A DNA stretch of 64,000 bases from Norana najaformis (GCA_964023275.1 OZ029921.1:30115230-30179229), one strand, 5' to 3'. Counted from the stretch's first letter, positions 1 to 12,165 are shown. Program-made: numbers and translations. The notes: generated from the sequence alone by a model not told the origin.

Positions 1-359
1 TGCTTAGCACAGGGCTCACACACTCAAACACACATACAAACACAGAAACACAAATACAGACACAGAAACAAACACACAAACTATATATCCACATAAATAT
101 GAGACACAAGCATCCAATTTTCTTATAATTATAACTAAATGATATATCTAGCATCAGATTGAAATGATATAGACACAATGAATGACTACACAACTACGAC
201 ACAACACATATCAATCTCAATATCAGTGTCTTGATATTTTTATCTTAGAACCACCAGCATCCAATTAATGTCCATGATACGGATGAAGTCATATACAGAA
301 GCACAGCAATTGATTGCCAAAGCACCAGCCTTCTACATCATCTTCATCCTGGGCGAATT

Positions 360-426
360 CAGTCTCAGTCTCTCTCTGTCTCTCTCTCTGTCTCTCTCTC
401 TGTCTCTGTCTCTCTCTCTCTCTCTG
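360..426. repeat. (CT)n / TCTCTG microsatellite
   Basis: A pyrimidine-only tract of TCTCTG and CT units downstream of TTYH exon 3, in the following intron. Confidence 0.95.
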
Positions 427-638
427 AGGCCTCTTCTTTTGCTTTGCAATCTATAGGCAGACATCCACAAATTTCCTGCACACACATAAATATGCATGCA
501 CACACACCAACACACATACACACATTTCTACAGTGCTTTTGACAGATACCTAGAGGATGCTATAAAAATCTTTCGTGACTGACGTATATATTGCTCGCTC
601 AGGTGTAAAGACGTACTTGAGGCAAGATATTAACTGAC

Positions 639-3600
639 CTGTGCTTTCGTTCGACTGATCGTATCCATTGCATCATTCACGGCTCCAGACAAATACATTA
701 TGCCATTGTTGGCTTCTTCGTTTCCATAGAAACCGATGCCAATTGCACCACTAAGAAAAATGCACAAGAAAAAGTCTGAAGAGCAACTGCGTCATCACAG
801 CTGTGACGCTACAACTGTTGCCAAGTGCACTTCCACAAACAACATACTTGGTTCAGCATTTCAAAGAAAGAAAAGTATGGCAAAGTATCTCTGGTGTGGC
901 ACATCAGTCTATTCAGTTAATGTACTGAGTCTGTAAATGTAAAGGTTGCATGCAAATGTAAGGTAAATGTAAGGTAAATGTAAAGGAGGATTCCCTGTAA
1001 TGATTCTGGGCAAGGGGTCACTGAACATTATAATTTGGTACTGGCATAAGCTCGGAAGTAAACGGCAAGTCCCGTGATGCGCTGGCCCCATGTCCAGGAC
1101 CTTGGGATTCATTAATTGTTGGCCCAACGGCGCAAGAACAGGAAACGAGCACCTCTTCCTACGTTCCACTAGAGATATGGAAGACCTTTACTTTTTCTAA
1201 TCTCAGATTAAAGAGTACCAGCTCATCATTATGACAAAGTAGATCTAATATCCAAGCAGAAAGGACCGATTTAGCTCATCACCTGGATTACCTTATTCCT
1301 GTCTGGCCTCGAGTCAACATGGAAGGAATTCCCAAGTGTTAGCGTGTAGCAGGTACATTTGCCATTTGCCAGGTAATTTATTCCTTTCAACGGTATCATC
1401 TTATGCTGCTCATGTTTTGGTTTTAAATGACTCCAGTTTCAGTTTGCTTATTTACATCTTTCCTACAGACCAACCCTGCCCTGGGTCCATTTCAGCACCT
1501 TTGTGCACTCTTAAAAGTAATGACTGGAAACAGCAGACACTGATGTAACTAGAATGCTCACAGACATCAGCTGTTTAGTAATAAAGCACAGTTATTGTGA
1601 CCTAAAGCCAGATATTATTGTTGCTGTTTGAAGTCGTTAGACAAAACAGTCTGGCAGCAGGCCCCAATGAGAGTGCTTTGACACCAGACAGTTTAAGTCT
1701 GACTGTTTAGCCATACTAGTGTCTGCTCTCAGCAGACATTATTTATAAGATTGAGAGGTTGCCAAAGGGCGCTATACCAATATCCAGACACATGCACACA
1801 CACACCACTTCAACTTGCAAACAACCTTGCTTAGGATTAGGTAATTATATCCCAGACACTCATAAACACACACAAATACACACACACACACACAAATACA
1901 CACACACACACACAAATACACACACACACACACATACACGCACCAATGCACACACACGCATATATGCACACACACACACACAATCACATTAGCAGAAGAC
2001 ACAAGGAGCAGTTTTTAAGTGAGCCCCTAGAGGCAGCTGTGGGTATGAAGAGTTAGTGACTATTTTTCTTAGCTCTGGCGTTTGAGGGCAGGCGGCCATT
2101 CTCTCCCACACTACCTGATCTTACCACCAACAGTGTTCGGTCAGCTAGGGAGCACAAGTGAAGCCAAAGTCTCAAAACAAATTTCTGCCATGGCAGAGAG
2201 TTGAACCTCCAACCTTTTGATTGACGCCATATGTCCATTTCCCGAGCAACGGAATCATAGGCGATGGGTGGGTCACAGCACTCAGAAAACAAAACCAAGA
2301 TGGTAAAAAAAAGGTTTTAAGCTGCTTTATGAATATATCTAGCTACAAATCACGTTAACCAAATGTAAATGATGAAATGGTCATAAAATTGGCACATCTT
2401 TGAGTATAAAACATTTACAAAACCATAATTTGACTTTTAAAAACATTATGGCATTTGAAATTGCTAATGAAGGACCTTCCTGAGAATGATAAAGCAGCTC
2501 ACCAACAGACGAGTGTCAGCACAGCCATCGTCCATTTCAGGCAGAACACATTCTGCTTCTTCTCAGAATCTCGTTGGCAACATCGATAGCAAAAGTACAT
2601 GAGAAACACCAGGAGTGTTATAAGAAGCCACAACACAGGAGCGGCTGCCCAAAACATCAGCGACTGTCAAACAACAAACGAAGTCTTAAGAAAGAACATA
2701 ACCGATACTGAGAAAACAAATTCATACTGCTCACAGCAGGTGTACTTCATTTAGAACAGTCAGACTCCAGGTTCTCAGTGTTCAATCTCTTTCCATGTTG
2801 AGAAAAAAATTATGTATTTTGGTATTCGTGATACAGTGAGGTTGGTTTGTACAACCAACTAGTGTTATACAAGGTAATTTCAATCAACTATTGACACCAA
2901 CTAGTGTTATACAAGGTAATTTCAATCAACTATTGACACCAACTAGTGTTATACAAGGTAATTTCAATCAACTATTGACACCAACTAGTGTTATACAAGG
3001 TAATTTCAATCAACTATTGACACCAACTAGTGTTATACAAGGTAATTTCAATCAACTATTGACACCAACTAGTGTTATACAAGGTAATTTCAATCAACTA
3101 TTGACACCAACTAGTGTTATACAAGGTAATTTCAATCAACTGTTGACACCAACTATTGTTATACAATGTAATTTCAATCTGTAGACAGATTGCTAGTAGG
3201 TGAGGGTGACAGGTCCAGAAATTTATAAATTTTATAAATTCTTGGACCTGCAGGAGGCCAGTTATGCGACAGGGGGACATGGTGGAGATGGTTCCTATGG
3301 GCAAGCTTATTATACTTAAATAAAATTTGCAAAGTACTTTTGTAGAAATCTAAATTACATCGCATAAAGATGCATAATAACTTCAGTTTCTGGCAAGAGG
3401 CCAAGGAAGACTGTCCCTGCTAAATATTGCATTGTCTGGTAATCAATAGTGGCAGTTTGGATAAATTCAGAAACAGCTGTATTCATGTTGAATATGGTAC
3501 CTCAGCAACTCAACATATGGGGGATATGTTTTACTTACGGCATATTAGCAAATTATGTAATTGAAAGCCATGTGTGTCATGATGAAGGACCAAACAAGGG

Positions 3601-5343
3601 TCACAGCAGGGTCATACAATAAATTACATGCAGTCTGTAAAAACAGGCCCAGTAAAACAGCGTATGGTCAGTCTAGTGATTTCATAGCAGAGTTCACCAC
3701 AGGGAACAAGTGGAGCATAAATCTTGAAGTATCTTTCTGCCCTGATTGGGATTTGAACCCCCATTGTGCAATTAAATATGCACATGTGGCAAGACAAGAA
3801 ATGCATGTACTTTAAAAAAATCTGCAAGACAGTGGCAGTAAAGCTGAAAAAGAGTAGCATTTTTGCAAGAAATAAATTTTAGTCTGGCAAAGGATAATCA
3901 TGGAATGGTCATGTGATGAGGAGTGAGGAGGAGAGCTGCAGTAAAAGAATTATGAGCACAGAGGTTTACAGAAGCCGCAGTTGGGAACGACATAAGAAGA
4001 GATGGGGAGACATGATTCAACAAGACCTAAAGCTCCTCAGACTGAAGAAGGAAGATACTGGGGGTAGAAACAAATGGAAAAGAAGGATACACGTGGCTGA
4101 CCCCTCCCCTAGGAAGGATAAATTCCGGCCAGAAAGAAGAAGAAAAAGAAAGGATAATCATGGCAAAATGGCCCATCTGCTAACTGGTCAGCTACAACTG
4201 CAACTGACAGTTTTCCTTTCAGTTAAGTTGAATATCTCTGTCAGTATAAGTCCTCACTGGCATGGTTCCGAAGTTGAAGAATCATTCAGCCTAAGCACAT
4301 GTTGTGAAATTTTGTGATTTTACTGATTTATGATTTAAGATGAAATGCCAGGATTCAAACCCCAGATACACAGGTATATGGAACATGCATTAGCAATCCA
4401 CCAATGTGCTAGCTGTTATTTTTTTATCTCATCTAATGTAATCCAATTACTCATATGACATGGTCATCATAAACTACACAAACTCATCAAAGGATCGATG
4501 GTTGCTCAGTCATGTTCAGTTGAAGAAACCCAATCAAAATGCAGTAGGTAAAAGCGACAGTAAGGCAGGCTACATTGAATTAGCTAAATGAAACTGATGG
4601 ATTTTGAGCATAAACCAGAAAATCAGTTGTGTACTTCAGTCAGGGAATGCCAAAGCTAACATTTCCTTGTCTATCATTGATCGTACGAGGTATGTGCCCA
4701 CCCACAGGCATTGTGTTTTTGCTGGGTTCGGCCAAGTCGATTTGAAGGCATCCAAGCTTATACTTCTGTAACAGTGGCACGAGTATTTGACACAAGGGCG
4801 TGTGCACCTGACGGATGGCCAGTAGAAAACAGCTGAATGCCATCAAGATACTCGTGAACCCATGCTCCAAGGGCAGTGATGACCCGAGTTAGATCAGCCG
4901 AGTACAGCATATAGAGGTGCAACCTGAGGACTGCACCATTAGTGACCCAGAAGGGTACTGGTCAATTTGTGGCCCAACCCAAGGCCTGCACTATTCTCAC
5001 AGAAAGTATTGTCCCAATCTGGTCACGAACTTTTGGAAAAAAAACGGCTGTGTATAGCAAATAGCTGCATGATCTCGATGAGGCTGCTATACGAAATTTC
5101 GTTATGTATCCAGATGAGTAAATATGAACTGTCTTTAAAGGTGCTTCATAAAATCATAAAAATCACACCCTTACAAATGTGAAAATACATTATGCGCTGT
5201 GAAAACTGACTGACCTCCTTGTATTTTGGTTCATCCAAGTCAAACGATGAATTGACTCGCTGAAATGTTAGATCCAAATGCGGAAACGAATTTAAAACCG
5301 TCGCCCACCACGGCACCTGATATTCTTTAGCAGGCAGGTACAT
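639..5343 (-). CDS. TTYH: Tweety-family membrane protein, 5' part (three coding exons; runs off left edge)
   Basis: Coding exons, in transcription order, are 5343-5215, 2663-2503 and 750-639 (129, 161 and 112 nt). They join in phase (0, 2, 0) to give the first 134 residues, and the gene continues beyond base 1. Exon 1 starts MYLPAKEYQVPWW and continues to LTFQRVNSSF, matching the tweety N-terminus, where an aromatic WW and an 'F..VNS.F' stretch precede the first membrane helix. Exon 2 encodes a hydrophobic helix (VLWLLITLLVFLMYFCYRCC), a basic loop and a second helix (WTMAVLTLVC). Exon 3 begins GAIGIGFYGNEEANNG, the family's 'GFYGN' signature after the second helix. Known tweety proteins are plasma-membrane proteins linked to anion or volume-regulated currents and lipid handling. 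Donors are GTCAGT, GTGAGC and GTCAGT. Which vertebrate paralogue (TTYH1, 2 or 3) is closest cannot be told from this part. Confidence 0.9.
751..2502. other. TTYH intron 2: CA-rich repeat and one tRNA-like segment, no other gene seen
   Basis: No coding exon is recognised. The stretch contains a CA-rich block (about 1786-1990) and, at about 2150-2300, a reversed tRNA-like B-box region (gagagttgaacctccaac) suggesting a SINE head on the minus strand. The rest is AT-rich and unremarkable. Confidence 0.6.
1786..1990. repeat. CA-rich microsatellite
   Basis: Runs of (CA)n interrupted by 'aaatacacac' and 'gcacacacac' words. All long frames here are simple-sequence artefacts. Confidence 0.95.
2852..3178. 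repeat. 42-bp minisatellite, nearly eight copies
   Basis: The unit (caccaactagtgttatacaa plus 22 nt) is repeated head to tail almost perfectly; the last copy is diverged. It lies in TTYH intron 1, about 190 bp upstream (in the transcript sense) of exon 2. The 14-residue repeat in one frame is a by-product of the unit length being a multiple of three. Confidence 0.97.
3730..3800 (-). mobile_element. tRNA-derived SINE head (family C)
   Basis: Minus-strand reading shows a B-box-like ggggttcaaatccc followed by aatcagggcagaaagata. The same order recurs at 36645-36735 (gttcaaatccctttcagggc), so both belong to one SINE family. Confidence 0.55.
3904..4148 (+). mobile_element. 5'-truncated LINE tail with 15-bp target-site duplication
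   Basis: The frame opening NGHVMRSEEESC and continuing RHKKRWGDMIQQDLK, then HVADPSP, is the usual C-terminal tail of non-LTR retrotransposon ORF2 ('GHV.R...RGRP..RW.D.I..DL...W...I..ADP'). The fragment is bracketed by identical 15-bp copies of aaaggataatcatgg (3889-3903 and 4149-4163), and an A-rich run (agaagaagaaaaagaaa) precedes the right copy. This is a standard target-primed insertion, severely 5' truncated, in TTYH intron 1. Confidence 0.85.
4640..4900 (-). mobile_element. Decayed LINE reverse-transcriptase fragment
   Basis: Minus-strand reading gives EVxAWMPSNRL in one frame and NPAKTQCLWVGT in the next, together the thumb-side motif 'V..WM..NRL.LNP.KTQ.LW.G' of CR1/L2-type reverse transcriptases. 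The frame shift and an in-frame stop show it is dead. It sits antisense-neutral in TTYH intron 1 (same strand as the gene). Confidence 0.65.
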
Positions 5344-6180
5344 CGTTCTTCGAACTTCAACACCAAATAATATATCAGTTAAAATCGTTAATCGCTTACG
5401 CGTACTTGTAAGCCGTCAGCTACAGATCGACTCCACTCGCAAATAACATTACGTCTGCTTTATAGACGCATCAGCCCATCGCCACTCAGTCAGTCGCAAC
5501 TGCCGCAATTTTGCACAATCACAACACAATCCATCAACCATGCTTTGGACAGTGTACCATTCAGTGGCGAATTCACATAGCACAAAAATCAGCTTGAAGC
5601 TTTAAGGTCTTGATTTCATATACAGACAATACCCAGTCCATCATCGATCGCCCGCGTCGCTTCCACGGGCCATAACAAACCCAATGCATTTACCAATAAC
5701 GCCGACGATCACTTAACTAGAAGATACGAGCGCTGCATAAGTAACTCAATTCGTATAACATTAGCGCCATCTTAGTTCCGTGATACGCTAAAATAAGTAA
5801 GATGCGCTATAACAGCGGAAGTAAATAATTATTTTCCTAGACAAACGCTTGGTAAAAATAAACGTTTCGACTTTTGAAACAGCCGTACATGCTACCAGAG
5901 ACAACGCTTCTTCGTTTCCTCGTCATTTCCCTCGTCTTTTGCCTAACCGAGAACAATTGTCTCCGTCTCACCTTCAATCGATGGAAGAAGTGACGTCTTC
6001 AGTTATGACGACACATTAGCAGGTTCACGGGAGAAAAGATGAACGAGGCCTGAAGGAGTTCGTCCAGAAGAGCCAGTCAGACGAATTCATGAACTCCAAA
6101 GCCGCATTTAATGCAACGAGCGAGCGCATCTACTCGCAAAAACATACCTCTTTCACAGATCCTATTCTGACACCTCTTCT
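5344..6180. promoter_or_regulatory. Likely TTYH promoter/5' UTR region
   Basis: This lies immediately upstream of the TTYH start codon and is richer in CpG than the flanking introns. It includes a CRE-like tgacgtc at about 5991. No TATA box or transcription start can be assigned from sequence alone. Confidence 0.35.
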
Positions 6181-6189
6181 TCCTTATAT

Positions 6190-6415
6190 CTCTCTCCTCC
6201 CCAACCCCATAATTGTCACCACCCTCCATAGCTGCCACGCTGTCTCTCCGTCTGACTTTTGGATCTTGACCTGGAACCGAACCCTTTTGCCTATCGATTT
6301 TGTTTTGAGTGAGCGCCTGTGAATAAGCTGGTCCCCGCGGCGCGGCTTTCGTTGGTCGCTGTAGAAACCTCGGGATTACGAATACGATTACGATTACGAA
6401 TTAAAAGGTCCTCAT
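6190..6415 (+). repeat. Dispersed repeat family A, copy ending in (ATTACG)n
   Basis: Contains the family words cttgacctggaaccgaaccc, cctatcgattttgttttgag, gtgaataagctgg and gctgtagaaacctcg, then gattacgaatacgattacga. Other copies are at about 9885, 10150, 29745, 38120, 44905, 48385 and 56090. The element has no coding capacity and no terminal inverted repeat that I can see. Confidence 0.8.
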
Positions 6416-6417
6416 CG

Positions 6418-7122
6418 ACACGAATACGAATACGAATACGAATACGAATACGAATACGAATACGAATACGAATACGAATACGAATACGAATACGAATACG
6501 AATACGAATACGAATACGAATACGAATACGAATACGAATACGAATACGAATACGAATACGAATACGAATACGAATACGAATACGAATACGAATACGAATA
6601 CGAATACGAATACGAATACGAATACGAATACGAATACGAATACGAATACGAATACGAATACGAATACGAACGAATACGAATACGAATACGAAATACGAAT
6701 ACGAATACGAATACGAATACGAATACGAATACGAATACGAATACGAATACGAATACGAATACGAATACGAATACGAATACGAATACGAATACGAATACGA
6801 ATACGAATACGAATACGAATACGAATACGAATACGAATACGAATACGAATACGAATACGAATACGAATACGAATACGAATACGAATACGAATACGAATAC
6901 GAATACGAATACGAATACGAATACGAATACAATACGAATACGAATACGAATACGAATACGAATACGAATACGAATACGAATACGAATACGAATACGAATA
7001 CGAATACGAATACGAATACGAATACGAATACGAATACGAATACGAATACGAATACGAATACGAATACGAATACGAATACGAATACGAATACGAATACGAA
7101 TACGAATACGAATACGAATACG
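6418..7122. repeat. (GAATAC)n hexanucleotide array, about 700 bp
   Basis: About 117 near-perfect copies, with phase slips near 6668, 6690 and 6930. It begins where the family A repeat ends in gattacg/gaatacg units. All six frames are open because the unit has no stop codon; none is a gene. Confidence 0.99.
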
Positions 7123-7287
7123 AAGAAGAAGAAGAAGAAGAAGAAGAAGAAGAAGAAGAAGAAGAAGAAGAAGAAGAAGAAGAAAGAATACGAAGAAGAA
7201 GAAGAAGAAGAAGAAGAAGAAGAAGAAGAAGAAGAAGAAGAAGAAGAAGAAGAAGAAGAAGAAGAAGAAGAAGAATACGAATACGAA

Positions 7288-7318
<31 letters not shown>

Positions 7319-7843
7319 AAGAAGAGAAGAAGAAGAAGAAGAAGAAGAAGAAGAAGAAGAAGAAGAAGAAGAAGAAGAAGAAGAAGAAGAAGAAGAAGAA
7401 GAAGAAGAAGAAGAAGAAGAAGAGAAGAAGAAGAAGAAGAAGAAGAAGAAGAAGAAGAAGAAGAAAGAAGAAGAAGAAGAAGAAGAAGAAGAAGAAGAAG
7501 AAGAAGAAGAAGACGAAGAAGAAGAAGAAGAAGAAGAAGAAGAAGAAGAAGAAGAAGAAGAAGAAGAAGAAGAAGAAGAAGAAGAAGAAGAAGAAGAAGA
7601 AGAAGAAGAAGAGAAGAAGAAGAAGAAGAAGAAGAAGAAGAAGAAGAAGAAGAAGAAGAAGAAGAGAAGAAGAAGAAGAAGAAGAAGAAGGAAGAAGAAG
7701 AAGAAGAAGAAGAAGAAGAAGAAGAAGAAGAAGAAGAAGAAGAAGAAGAAGAAGAAGAAGAAGAAGAAGAAGAAGAAGAAGAAGAAGAAGAAGAAGAAGA
7801 AGAAGAAGAAGAAGAGAAGAAGAAGAAGAAGAAGAAGAAGAAG

Positions 7844-7873
<30 letters not shown>
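7123..7873. repeat. (GAA)n trinucleotide array, about 750 bp
   Basis: About 250 GAA units with single-base interruptions (gaga, gaaag, gacgaa). Short relics of the neighbouring GAATAC hexamer remain at about 7186 and 7275, showing the two arrays grew from one another. Purine-only strands of this length can form triplex DNA. Confidence 0.99.
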
Positions 7874-7874
<1 letters not shown>

Positions 7875-8234
7875 GGACGGCGCCTATGCATACAGCCGAA
7901 ATCAAAGGAGAGAAGGCGGTGCCTGTAGCCGAGACTAAAGAAACGGAGAAAGCCAGGAACTGGTCGGCGGGTCCCAACCGGTCCTCAAGGTCAAGAAAGC
8001 AGCAGCGCCCGACGAAGGTCAGCCGTTGGGTTAAGGTCGAGGAGACGTCGGCGCTCGGGTCATCGAAGTTCACGACGCTGGTGCTATCGAAGCAGACGAC
8101 GACTGCGATGAAGAGGAGGAAGGAGGATGTGCTGGACGTCCTCCCGATCCGCATCAGATGTCCTCGCTGTCCATCGAATAAACGCCGGCAGAACGTTATA
8201 GCAATAATGATAATGATGGTGGTAGTATTGGCAG
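7874..8234. other. GC-rich unique island between two microsatellite arrays
   Basis: About 340 bp of CpG-rich single-copy-looking sequence between (GAA)n and (AAT)n. A 142-codon frame crosses it but runs into AAT repeat, has no recognisable motif and no codon signature; I do not call a gene. Confidence 0.5.
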
Positions 8235-8443
<209 letters not shown>

Positions 8444-9029
8444 GCAACAACATTTATCATCACTTTCGATGATGCAATTTAAAACTAGTCGACTTATGAC
8501 GTTAGTAATTATAGGCCTAATTACATTTATAATTATAAATTCATAATTACAAACTTCTGGATATACAAAAGAAACCAGAAAGAAAGCAAGTTAAAGCAAC
8601 TACAACTGTAATCACTCACTTCCATTCTGTCGTCTGTTACAACACTTAATTCGTTCTGTTGAACCAACTTTAATTAGCGTAAGACTAAAATTTCTCACAG
8701 AAACCAGCAACCAAAGTCAATCATTTCAGCTAACTTAAATCCGCAGGTAAATTGTTTGGTCAGTTTTAGTCTCAGTCAAGTTATCAGTGTTTACAGAAGT
8801 CAAGCCAAGACAGCGACTGTGATTAAGTGCACGAACGCAATCTCGCCGCAATAGATAATGAATTGTGAATGTATTGTAATAATAATAATAATTAGAAACT
8901 TCTAATGCGCCGGTGTCTAGTGCACAAGGCTAATGTCTAATGTACAATTGTAGGCCTACGTGTATTGAATAACTGTAGGGTCTATATATTTTTTTTGCTT
9001 CGGCATATGTGGGCGATTGTTCGGCCAAT

Positions 9030-9660
9030 CTTCTCCCTCATCAATGACCTAATCATATATCTGACCGTTTTATTGAAAAAGCATCTTCTAATTCCTTCAC
9101 CCTCTTGTCCACTCAAAGCTTGACTGCTGTAATTCCCTCTTTCCTAACCTTGAATCCGCTCAAATAAAGCGTCCTCAACTCATCCAAAATTCACTTGCCC
9201 GAGCTATCACAAAGAACACCCAAATGTCACCATACTGATTCTATTCGTAGGCCAACATCACTCCCCTGGATAAAAATCCTCTAACGCTTTGATTTCAAAG
9301 TTCTTTCTATAACCTATAACTCGCTGTAATGCTCCAAACCTACTTATCTTGGCAAACTCTACCATCCTAACACACAGCTATGACCCCCTTTCCCCTCTTA
9401 CTTCATTCTTGCCCGTCCCTCAGTAAGCAGGCCCTACTCAACATATTTTCTCTGACCGATCCATATAGGCTACGACACTGCATCAAGACTCTGGAACGAT
9501 CTCCCGCCTTAATTCCGCAATATCCGTTCCACTGTCCCTTCCGTTGTTCATCCAACATCATCTCAGGCCCCTATATATCTATTACTTCTCAGGCATCCCA
9601 TTCAAAACGAAAGAAAAGGTCTACTTAAATGTTCATGGTCTTTTTGTATCTAATTATTGT
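9030..9660 (+). mobile_element. CR1/L2-like LINE reverse-transcriptase C-terminal remnant
   Basis: Shifting between frames gives CCNSLFPNLESAQIKR, LIQNSLARAITKN, FDFKVLS, then YDTASRLWNDLPP. This is the usual order of the CR1/L2 ORF2 end ('DYCNSLF..L....L..LQ..QN.LAR.....' to 'R.FG.RAF..A.P.LWN.LP'). Several frameshifts and stops make it a pseudogene. Confidence 0.8.
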
Positions 9661-9884
9661 GTTTTAGAATTTCAGCTTTTCAAAAAAATCTTACCCTAAT
9701 TCGATCAATCCGCCCACCTTCCCATTTCCCTCATCCTAAACACAACACACCTTAGCAGCCCACCTTAACAGCTCCTCTGCCTGTGTGTCTGTCCGCCTGT
9801 CTGTCTGTCTGTCTCTGGTCTTCTGGATACCAGACTTTGTTCTTTACATATTGTATCGTTGGACAACCCCTCTTGACTTGAAGC

Positions 9885-9960
9885 AGGGCTTGTGAATAAG
9901 CTGGGCTTAGCTTTGGAGTAGCGCTTTAGAAATTTTCGAGAATGCGATTAGGTCCCACGA
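9885..9960 (+). repeat. Dispersed repeat family A, short copy
   Basis: The words cttgtgaataagctgg, gtagcgctttagaaatttt and cgagaatgcgatta match the right end of family A. Confidence 0.65.
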
Positions 9961-10149
9961 ACTTCTGCACTTAGAAGACTTACTATCTTATTTAGGAAGA
10001 ACGCGTAAAAACGGAATTAAATCAAAGATTTTAAGAAGGTACCCTACTTAAAATCTTTGGACTTTAGAACTAGAGATTATCATCGGCACTTACTCTCAAG
10101 GCCGCTTTCTACTACTGCTTGGATTATGGTTTGGAGTTGGCACGGAATA

Positions 10150-10700
10150 TATTGTAATCGTTAATGGTAAATTTGAGATTTCTACATCGTCCAACGCAAG
10201 CTAAGCCGAGGGACCCGCTTTATCGTAGACGCTCAGTCAAAACAAAACTGATAGGCAGGAAGGGTCAAATTCGGTTCCAGGTCAAGGTCCAAGGGTCAGG
10301 CAGGCAGACAGCTAGACGGCTACAGTGGACGGTATTTGGAATCGGAGGTGTAAGATAGACAAGAAGAAGAGGAGGAATCAGGATAGGATTTGTGAGTGAT
10401 GAGTACTTGCAGTTTTGACTGAAAGACCTGCGCAGAGATTGCAAAGGGCGAACTGTTGAGTTCTTGGGATGGATAAGATAATTATCGTAATTCTGGCGGG
10501 AGTTAATTCCAGAGGGTGAAGCAGCTATGGCTATGGAGCAATTTCCAAATTTTAACGATAAGGTTACAGGAAAAGGCAGAAAAGTGCTATCGGGAAAGAT
10601 GGGTGATACGATGAGAGAAGCTTAGGTTTTGTTTCGAATATCACAATGTACCTGGATTGAGAACAGCAGAATTAGGGCCTAGTAATAAAGGTGTAGGAGA
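10150..10700 (-). repeat. Dispersed repeat family A, long copy
   Basis: In plus-strand order: gagatttctacatcg, cgctcagtcaaaacaaaact, ggttccaggtcaaggtcc, aatcaggataggatttgt, gacctgcgcagagattgc, gcagctatggctatggagca. The same series occurs at 44905 and 48385, so this shows most of the element's length (at least 550 bp). Confidence 0.8.
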
Positions 10701-10744
10701 AAGAGGGGTCGGGAATTTTCTTGAGCTGGTCATGTAGTCCTGTA

Positions 10745-10985
10745 AAATGTAAACGTGCATGTTTTTCTATAGCGACCGCAAGGCCTAGACTTTGCTTACT
10801 TTTGAATGAATTTATTGGGTGAGATCCTTTACCACCGCTGCCCGTTTGAATGGGCGCCACGCCATTTAAGGTTTCCGTGCACGGACCGTCCTGACAGGAG
10901 ATTCAAATCTCTTAAATGAGCCACCATCGATATGCGAATCTGCATCATCACGCCTAGAGATGCCATGACAAAGGCTTACACTTTA
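10745..10985 (-). mobile_element. tRNA-derived SINE family B
   Basis: Shares agcgaccgcaaggcct, gggtgagatcctttaccacc, cgctgcccgtttgaa and ccgtgcacgg with segments at 23450-23660 and 45560-45720. The 23450 copy retains a tRNA-like head, so this is a SINE rather than a random repeat. Confidence 0.7.
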
Positions 10986-12165
10986 AACGACTGAGCTAAT
11001 CAGAACAAAAGCAACCATAACGGGCAATTTGTGCGTGCCTTGGTTACGTTGTTTATTGTCGCACAGGTCACCTTGGTGACCCTCCGCCGGTTATGGTCCA
11101 ATTTGTTATCTAGCTTGGTCGGTTTTGGTTTTTCAAGCGTGAACAATTTTTTTTTATTTCTCGCTATTTTCAAAATCGGTTGGGTATCAGTTTCGGTTAT
11201 TCTCAATATCGCGATATCGATATCGGTTTTCGGTTTTATAACGTGTTTTAATGCTTCAAGTTTTTAGACCGACTTTTATCCGACATTTCTTGAGATAAAC
11301 TACTATTCTGATATTCGAATTCTGTAGGCCTATATGCCGACTTTCCGGTTTCTCGATTTTTTCTTCAGGTTTTGATATTTTTTGTTGTTTTGAATACCAA
11401 CTTCTACTTTGATTCAACATTCCTAAATATCACGGTATCGGTTTTATATCGATTTAACTGACCCGGAACTAATTTAATACCAATGTGAAAGTTGTTTCTG
11501 TATTAGCACATGTTATATGTTTCATATTCTCCGTTGTCTTCTCAATCGGCCTCATTGTAAAATATTATGCCTTGCGGTTTCATTTAAAATAATAGCCCCG
11601 TTAAATCGAACTACTTCTATCCGCTGTTATTGTATACTTTGTAGAAAACTGCTTTCCACTACTTTAGTCTGCTTATCTGATCGCTCTTGTTCCATATTGA
11701 CAGGGCATATACTCCGTGTCAAGCCCGAACCACGTTTCGAGCAACAGTGAAACGCCACCCCACTCCCAAATCTTCTAAAGTTAATGGCGTACAAAGAGGC
11801 ATAGTTAAACTGTTTCGGTGCATACAAAAATTAGCTAGTCGATTCAGTAAGAAAACTAGAAAGCGTTCGTATCACGTTACCGTTTGACTTGGATCGCTGT
11901 AAATTTGTTATTAAACAACTTCTATAGTCGAAGGTGTATCATCGATGACTCGGTGGAAGTTCCTCTCCCAGCACTTGATTACATGGAATTTTTACGTGGT
12001 TTTGCCGAAATAAACGCGAGAATCATCGCAACTGCGCACGGTTTGCATTTATATTTGTGAAAGGAGCCGGCCTCTCATTTAGCTTCATGTGAAGTGGATT
12101 ATTTTTATGTTTAGCCGTGTATCCGTGTTTTGATACGATTTTACGGTTGAGCGAAAAGGTTCTTC

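Larger units (their letters stand above)
2664..5214. other. TTYH intron 1
   Basis: Between coding exons 1 and 2. It holds the 42-bp minisatellite, a SINE head and two LINE remnants listed separately; the remaining sequence shows no exon, RNA gene or other structure. Confidence 0.7.
8444..12165. other. Intergenic DNA and kinase 5' flank
   Basis: Apart from the LINE, family A and SINE B copies listed, no gene is visible. The last few hundred bases before 12166 (cgtatcacgttacc, aacgcgagaatcatcgc) are the likely MKK3/6 promoter and 5' UTR; the start codon context ttcttcATGGCTGCC is favourable. Confidence 0.5.

Noticed and set aside
2891-3184. Repetitive 97-codon frame (TPTSVIQGNFNQLL units)
   Set aside because: It is the 42-bp minisatellite read in one frame; it sits in a TTYH intron and has no promoter or domain.
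3913-4317. 134-codon frame as a basic protein gene
   Set aside because: The first two thirds are a LINE ORF2 tail flanked by a target-site duplication; the rest reads into unrelated intron sequence.
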